Shown piece after piece: positions 28,284 to 33,198 of a stretch of 33,198 nucleotides of DNA; within the stretch, counting starts at the first letter, position 1, and each line of letters opens with the position of its first letter. This stretch comes from Ruminiclostridium sp. (lineage in GTDB: Bacteria; Bacillota; Clostridia; Oscillospirales; Oscillospiraceae). A program made the translations under genes and the position numbers. A model generated the notes under the pieces. The model did not search any database, had not been told where the DNA came from, and worked only from the letters and a program-made list of their open reading frames with translations. Location of the stretch: positions 1 to 33,198 of the forward strand of contig JAAWAE010000066.1 in assembly GCA_022792035.1 (NCBI GenBank), read 5' to 3'.

Positions 28284-29150
28284 ATGAACCTACTTCATTT
28301 GGAATACTTTCGGGAAGCGGCACGCAGTGAGCACGTACAGAAAACCGGAGAACGGCTGCATGTGAGCCCTTCTGCTGTCAGTTCGGGGATTCGCAGCTTG
28401 GAGCAGGAGCTGGGGGTGAACCTCTTTGACCGGGTGGGCCGCAACATGAAACTGAATGAATATGGGAAAATTTTCCTCCCCCATATCGAGGAGATGTTTT
28501 CCTCCCTGCACAATGGGGTCAACGCGGTGCAGGCAGCCCGCCATCAAAAGCGGGTGAGTTTTACCATCTCCGATGCGGCGCTGTATATTGATCTGGTTTC
28601 CCGCTTCAGCGAAGCCTACCCAGAGATCCGGATTCGTCAGATCAACCAGACCCCTGACCGGCAGGGGAAACTGATCGATCAAGCGGATTTGGATTTTATC
28701 ATGACCAGTCAGGTGATCGAGAATTGCGGGTTGGATTCCTGCGACCTGTTTGAGGAGCAGATCATCGTGGCGGTTCCGCCGAGCCATCCCCTGGCGGGAG
28801 CACCTGGCCCCCGCAGCATTTTTGAGTTCCAGGATGAGCTGTTTTTGATGCGGCCCAAACCGGACTATTTCCAGCAGCACGTAGACCAGATGCTTCTGGA
28901 AATCGGATTTCAGCCCAAGCAGACCATGGAGATGGAGTGTATCCTTCGCTATCGAATGTTTGAGAAAGGCTTTTATGCTCTCATTACCACCAAGCGGAGC
29001 CAGGAGAATGAGATCCCGAACTGTTCGGTGTCGGTGTCGGTGCAGGAATTTGAGCCGTATTCCTTGATCAAAAAGCTCTATTGGAGGAAGAATGTGCCCT
29101 TGTCTCCCGGGGCGCTGAAGTTCAAGGAGTTTTTGATGGAGTCGGTTTAG
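28284..29150 (+). CDS. LysR-family transcriptional regulator
   Basis: 288 residues. The N-terminal winged helix-turn-helix (MNLLHLEYFREAARSEHVQK, then TGERLHVSPSAVSSGIRSLEQELGVNLFDRVGR) is classic LysR. The C-terminal substrate-binding domain (about 88-288) starts KRVSFTISDAALYIDLVSRF and contains DLDFIMTSQ and IIVAVPPSHPLAG. It presumably binds a metabolite of the upstream pathway and controls the cluster. Unlike many LysR genes it is not divergent from its presumed target but follows it on the same strand, behind a hairpin. SD GAGAGGAGCGG. No strong promoter is seen just upstream. Confidence 0.93.
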   Translation: MNLLHLEYFREAARSEHVQKTGERLHVSPSAVSSGIRSLEQELGVNLFDRVGRNMKLNEYGKIFLPHIEEMFSSLHNGVNAVQAARHQKRVSFTISDAALYIDLVSRFSEAYPEIRIRQINQTPDRQGKLIDQADLDFIMTSQVIENCGLDSCDLFEEQIIVAVPPSHPLAGAPGPRSIFEFQDELFLMRPKPDYFQQHVDQMLLEIGFQPKQTMEMECILRYRMFEKGFYALITTKRSQENEIPNCSVSVSVQEFEPYSLIKKLYWRKNVPLSPGALKFKEFLMESV

Positions 29151-29221
29151 CGGGGGCGTGGGGAATTCTGTGTGCAGCGAAATCGAGAGTTCTGCCCTGA
29201 ATTTGTGGCAAGAATAAAAGA

Positions 29222-29256
29222 AAACTGCAGCAAAATCATTGATTTTGCTGCAGTTT
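29222..29256. terminator. Bidirectional terminator-like hairpin between lysR and gajB
   Basis: Perfect 16-bp stem AAACTGCAGCAAAATC / GATTTTGCTGCAGTTT with a 3-nt loop, ending lysR on the plus strand and placed about 105 bp after the convergent gajB. It also marks the border between GC-rich and AT-rich DNA. Confidence 0.75.
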
Positions 29257-29361
29257 GTGTCTTGTGTTGAGAAAAAAGATGCATCCTTATAACCGTTGCG
29301 GTGCAACAGTTTGAACATCAGTTGCCATGAGCAGAGTCATTTCTCGGAAAAAATATCAGAG

Positions 29362-31287
29362 TCATCTATCGTCTACTTCTCTAAGATCTATTTTGTCCCA
29401 GGATTGAAATGCGTTTTTACTTTTTATATATGTGGACTCCTGTATTGCTACACAAAGGAGTTTTCTTGGTCTACTCATACCAACATAGGCAATTTTGCGA
29501 CTATAGTCATATAACGAAGATGTTTCTGGTTGCCCAGCACCATAGTAACACAAAATCCTTCCAATATCTGATCCTCGGCTCTTTTCGGTTTCAAGATAGA
29601 GGGTTGCGTCATGTGTTTCACCTTTAACGCCATGCACTGTGTCGAACTGAATGTGTCGACCTCTAATAGGGTCAATAAATACATTTCTATCGTTTCTATC
29701 TTTTTGAAGCTCCCTTGGCTCCTCCATAAAATGTAAAGGAACTAAATCGAATATGCTTTGCCCAGGCGGAAGTGTTGTTATTAAAAGTGTATCAATCATT
29801 GTATGGATGGCCTGACTAACGGGTGTACGGCTATAATCAGCTAATTGCGTCAATCCTAAAATATGCTCTGTGTATATATCATTGAATCTTTCCTTTAAGG
29901 TTATGCGCAAACTTGATGGAGTATGCTCTTTCCCGGTCTTTGCATTATTCACGCCCGCATAATGGAATAAACGGCATATTAGCTTACATATTAATGATTC
30001 TACTCTATACAGCTTTCCTTGCCGGAGTTGAGTACAAATTTCATCCACAATTCCCCAATACTTATATTCGCTGTGCTGCTTTACTCCATCGAATCCACTC
30101 CAATATGAACTGATTTTTATCCCTGATAGATTTTCTTTTTTAACAGCACCAATTGCTTTGTAGATCCCGTCAGCATCATGTAAGTCATATTTCTCAAGAA
30201 TAGATATAAATTTAGGCAACACAAGACCTATGGTTTTCATATTATATATAATTAAGATAGGCTTGAGTCCACCTTCTCCCAATACCGATTTAATCGCAAG
30301 TTTGCTCATTCGCAATGGAGACAGAATGTTTGCAATTTCTTGATTATATCTGCAGGTCGAGACAATGGGTAGGAAGCCTTCGCTTGGACACCAATCAATA
30401 GTCTTTTCTTTATCCGAATTATATATTGCTTGATCCGGATCTCCTATATGAGTTACTGCGCATATAGTTGGATCAAATAGTTTGTGCAGTATTTTTCTTT
30501 GAATTTCGCTACAGTCCTGATATTCATCAACATACACATATTGAAAACGCTGGCTGAAAAGAACGGTATATTGGCTTGAAAATTCTTCTATAGCGTTATC
30601 AGCATATTGAAATGCATCCCTATAGCGAATGATACCTTCGTTTTTTAAGAGATCATCTTTCAGCGCGTTAAATTGTTGAACTGATGGTGTTTCCGCCCCG
30701 GCCAAAGGTTTCGCTTGACTACCGATACACAATGCGCCGTCATCCCTTAAGTGCAATGCCGCAACGAGCTCAATTTGATCTGCATACATTTTTTTAAGAT
30801 TATCGTAGTTGGATTTGACTAAGTACGCGAGTGTCGAATACACTTTGCCACTTGTATTCATTCTGTATAACATGTGCTGTGCATACGTCCTATCATCCAA
30901 TAGTTGGACTGATTGGCCAACTGTCTGCCGAAGATATGGCATAGTGACAAACTGATCTACGAAAGATTGAATCGTGCCAATATAATTTGGATAACTCATT
31001 AATTTATTTGCATATCCAATGAGTTTGCTTTTTATCTCGTTGACGGCAATATTTGTATGCGATAAGACACAAATTCCAGCACCATTTTTTAAAGGCATTC
31101 TATCTGCAAGCAGTTTAAGTTTAGCCAAGAGAACGGTTGTTTTTCCGCTACCTGGGCATGCAGACACATCAACGGAATCCCAACATCGAATAACCTGCAA
31201 GGCGTCATCTGCAAAATGGCAGTTGTCTGGCAAAAGGAGATTTTCTACTGCTTGTATCTCTGTACTCGATATCTGCCATTCATCCAT
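29362..31287 (-). CDS. gajB: Gabija anti-phage protein GajB, UvrD/PcrA-like helicase
   Basis: 641 residues, superfamily 1 helicase/ATPase. Motifs: Walker A in SACPGSGKTTVLL, motif II YVDEYQDCS, motif III GDPDQAIY, motif IV region STCRYNQEIANIL, motif V DTVHGVKGETHDATLYLE, motif VI YVGMSRPRKLL. It is encoded directly after an OLD-type nuclease gene (18-bp gap), which defines the class 2 OLD/Gabija pair. GajB associates with the GajA tetramer and is needed for defence. It is longer than the about 494-residue founding member, with extra sequence between motifs IV and V. Base composition is much more AT-rich than the genes to its left, a sign of transfer. ATG 31287 is chosen; GTG 31299 is possible. 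Confidence 0.85.
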   Translation of the reverse strand: MDEWQISSTEIQAVENLLLPDNCHFADDALQVIRCWDSVDVSACPGSGKTTVLLAKLKLLADRMPLKNGAGICVLSHTNIAVNEIKSKLIGYANKLMSYPNYIGTIQSFVDQFVTMPYLRQTVGQSVQLLDDRTYAQHMLYRMNTSGKVYSTLAYLVKSNYDNLKKMYADQIELVAALHLRDDGALCIGSQAKPLAGAETPSVQQFNALKDDLLKNEGIIRYRDAFQYADNAIEEFSSQYTVLFSQRFQYVYVDEYQDCSEIQRKILHKLFDPTICAVTHIGDPDQAIYNSDKEKTIDWCPSEGFLPIVSTCRYNQEIANILSPLRMSKLAIKSVLGEGGLKPILIIYNMKTIGLVLPKFISILEKYDLHDADGIYKAIGAVKKENLSGIKISSYWSGFDGVKQHSEYKYWGIVDEICTQLRQGKLYRVESLICKLICRLFHYAGVNNAKTGKEHTPSSLRITLKERFNDIYTEHILGLTQLADYSRTPVSQAIHTMIDTLLITTLPPGQSIFDLVPLHFMEEPRELQKDRNDRNVFIDPIRGRHIQFDTVHGVKGETHDATLYLETEKSRGSDIGRILCYYGAGQPETSSLYDYSRKIAYVGMSRPRKLLCVAIQESTYIKSKNAFQSWDKIDLREVDDR

Positions 31288-31305
31288 ATTTATCACCAAT
31301 CCTAG

Positions 31306-33198
31306 TTACTCTCCAGCTGCATATTTGATTGCATCAACTATGTATTTCAAGTAATAGTCGCTTTCAATTTTATGTTTTAATTCGCTCTTCTTTTGCTCAT
31401 CGGCTTGATATTGATATAAATCCAACTCAAACATTTTTTCCTTCGTGATACCATCAGGAACAACAGATATATTCCATTTAAGTATCGAAGCAAAGCACTG
31501 TGCAACAATTGCTTTTAAGTTGCTACCTCCGTTATTATTAAGCATACTTTGATACACATTGTATGCTTTTTGAGAGTCAGGTAATGCAGTCCAGCTTTGT
31601 ATTTCGTTTGCAACATCACCATCCGCATCTTCGATCTTTCTATCCGTCAGCGAAATCTTATTGCTGTTCAGGATTTTCTTTCCATAATGGACCGCTCTGT
31701 GGAACTCGTTACTCAAGCAACTTAACGCAATGCAATATTCTAATGTCCACCTCGGTGATACAAATGCATGGATTGCTCCAATCTCATATTTTGCCTTCTT
31801 TTCGGCAGCAACTTGGTCGGATTCTTTTTTCTTTTCTAAAAACATTTTAATTGCGCTTCCATCTTCTTGTGTATGTAACTCATAAGGCTTGACATCACAG
31901 TCTGTAATAACTGAAACAGGAACGCCAATAGTATCTCCGTTATGACGCACCATAATACGGGAGTAACGTAAGAAAGCCGTACTTCCAACATTTACAATTG
32001 ATATGCCATATTTTTCGAGAGGATAGCCAATGATTTCAGCTATTACGGGGAGTAGGATATTCTCGGCATCTCCCTCAACCATAATAATACCCTTTGCAAA
32101 AAACAGATTAGATTTTGTGGAATCTAAAAATCTTTGCAGGAAGAGGTAGTCACCTTTTTCTAATCCTGTTTTACCCTCTGCTAAATCATAGCCTTTTCCA
32201 TTTTTAAGCAAAATTAGATTTTCAAGATTGATTTTTGACGCTAATATTGGGCTATGTGTCGATATGATAATTTGTGCTCCGTTTTCGTTATATTCAGTTT
32301 GAAGATAGTTGATCAACCTTAACTGAGCTTGCGGATGCAGATGGGCCTCCAATTCTTCGATAAGCGAAAGCTTGATACCTCCATCGCTTTGCTCCTTGAG
32401 CAAAATAAGTTCGGCGGCAATAAATAGAAGATTGAGTTCTCCAAGTCCGGGGCGCACCTCAGAAGCATTTAAAGACAGACTTTCCATGATGGCTTTCAAC
32501 TGCACTTTTGATGTCTGAAGACTAGCTTCATGTGGCGTTTCTTGACCATTAAATGCTTTGAGATTTTCTCTGATAGTCTGGAGAATTACTTTGCCTTCGT
32601 CATTCCCAGTAAAATACTCTTCAATATTGCGGTTCGCCTCATCAAAAACTTCTAATAATCGATGTTCTTTTTTGCCTTGAAATATCGGATGGCTAAGAAG
32701 AATTTGAGAAATCCTTGAGTTCCGACCTGCACTCATTTCGCGTTCCGCATCTCGTAGTGGCTTCAGGTAGACCGCTTTAAGAAGTTCTCGTGCTTTCCCA
32801 GATATAATCACACCGTCATCTACCGCTCCTGCTTTCAATTCAGAATAAATTCTATTTCCTTCTTTCCACGCCCGATAATGAAGGTGAAGAGTATAATAGA
32901 CGGCGCCCTCTACCTTTTCATAGGTCAAGTATTCAATAAAGTTTTTTGCTTCGTTCGGTGTAAAATCTGAAAGTATACAATTAATTCTGAATTCAGAGAC
33001 TGAAAGGCCATCTGCACCAACATAAAAATCATCGTCAGTTGGTTTTATGTATTCGTTACTTTGTGTAAGCAACACCAGCTTAATTGCATCAATAATTGCT
33101 GTTTTACCGGAATCATTCTCACCGATAAGGGCATTAATCCATCGACGTAGCCAAATACAATGACGGAGAACGCGGCGGAGCGGTAAAAGTACGCGCCA
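31306..33198 (-). CDS. gajA: Gabija anti-phage protein GajA, OLD-family ATPase/TOPRIM nuclease (5' incomplete)
   Basis: At least 630 residues, open to the window edge. Order: Walker A GENDSGKT (33100-33123), an inserted region, the ABC signature/Walker B segment LSLIEELEAHLHPQAQLRLI, H-loop IIISTHSP, then the TOPRIM domain with IIMVEGDAENILLP (first Glu) and VSVITDCDVKPY (DxD), and a long C-terminal part. GajA nicks specific DNA and is held off by nucleotides until phage infection drains them (known for the family). The predicted start of GTG at 33075 would remove Walker A, so the gene must begin further right. The first visible codons (WRVLLPLRRVLRHCIWLRRW) do not look like a GajA N-terminus and are GC-rich. 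Confidence 0.85.
   Translation of the reverse strand, partial: WRVLLPLRRVLRHCIWLRRWINALIGENDSGKTAIIDAIKLVLLTQSNEYIKPTDDDFYVGADGLSVSEFRINCILSDFTPNEAKNFIEYLTYEKVEGAVYYTLHLHYRAWKEGNRIYSELKAGAVDDGVIISGKARELLKAVYLKPLRDAEREMSAGRNSRISQILLSHPIFQGKKEHRLLEVFDEANRNIEEYFTGNDEGKVILQTIRENLKAFNGQETPHEASLQTSKVQLKAIMESLSLNASEVRPGLGELNLLFIAAELILLKEQSDGGIKLSLIEELEAHLHPQAQLRLINYLQTEYNENGAQIIISTHSPILASKINLENLILLKNGKGYDLAEGKTGLEKGDYLFLQRFLDSTKSNLFFAKGIIMVEGDAENILLPVIAEIIGYPLEKYGISIVNVGSTAFLRYSRIMVRHNGDTIGVPVSVITDCDVKPYELHTQEDGSAIKMFLEKKKESDQVAAEKKAKYEIGAIHAFVSPRWTLEYCIALSCLSNEFHRAVHYGKKILNSNKISLTDRKIEDADGDVANEIQSWTALPDSQKAYNVYQSMLNNNGGSNLKAIVAQCFASILKWNISVVPDGITKEKMFELDLYQYQADEQKKSELKHKIESDYYLKYIVDAIKYAAGE

Noticed and set aside
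1-33198. CRISPR arrays, tRNA and rRNA genes, insertion sequences with terminal repeats
   Set aside because: I looked for regularly spaced repeats, cloverleaf elements and transposase motifs and saw none. The serine recombinase is the only recombination enzyme.

Overview
The window looks like a GC-rich Clostridia chromosome of the Oscillospiraceae type (Flavonifractor/Lawsonibacter/Pseudoflavonifractor-like). The evidence is Firmicutes-style promoters and strong Shine-Dalgarno (SD) sites, an EF-P gene followed by a CD1247-type zinc-ribbon gene, SLH-domain and sortase-anchored surface proteins, a YolD/Y-family polymerase pair and a GEMM-I riboswitch. The genus is inferred; no rRNA or tRNA gene is present.

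Layout. 1-4.3 kb is housekeeping: the 3' end of leuS, rpsU behind a perfect sigma-A promoter, a divergent pair (unknown protein / YqeG-type HAD phosphatase), efp and a CD1247-like protein. Between yqeG and efp lie two tandem copies of a very small module. Each has a 31-codon hydrophobic peptide gene on the minus strand, a convergent plus-strand promoter for a short RNA, and a shared 14-bp hairpin. The start of each short RNA repeats the sequence complementary to the translation-start region of its own peptide mRNA. This is the architecture of the enterococcal par (Fst/RNA II) type I toxin-antitoxin locus.

4.4-9 kb carries two surface proteins. One is an LRR/papain-like/SLH protein. The other is a sortase-type anchored protein behind a c-di-GMP-I riboswitch. 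9-11.7 kb is decaying accessory DNA: a serine recombinase with no normal start codon, a sigma-factor stub, an intact Phd-type antitoxin with an internally deleted VapC, and small membrane proteins. 11.7-16 kb holds a MATE exporter and an OmpR-type two-component system. A gutted RelE/ParE gene, small genes, a LexA-box-controlled Y-family polymerase/YolD pair and a FapA-like (DUF342) protein follow to 21.3 kb.

21.7-29.2 kb is a catabolic cluster on one strand: SDR dehydrogenase, sodium:solute symporter, phosphotriesterase-like metallohydrolase, zinc-type medium-chain dehydrogenase and ThDP enzyme, followed by a LysR regulator. A plausible reading is import, oxidation, lactone or ester hydrolysis, then ThDP-dependent C-C cleavage; the substrate cannot be told from sequence. 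From 29.3 kb to the right edge the DNA becomes clearly AT-richer and encodes a Gabija-type anti-phage system (UvrD-like GajB and OLD/TOPRIM GajA). The start of gajA is missing or rearranged at the window edge.
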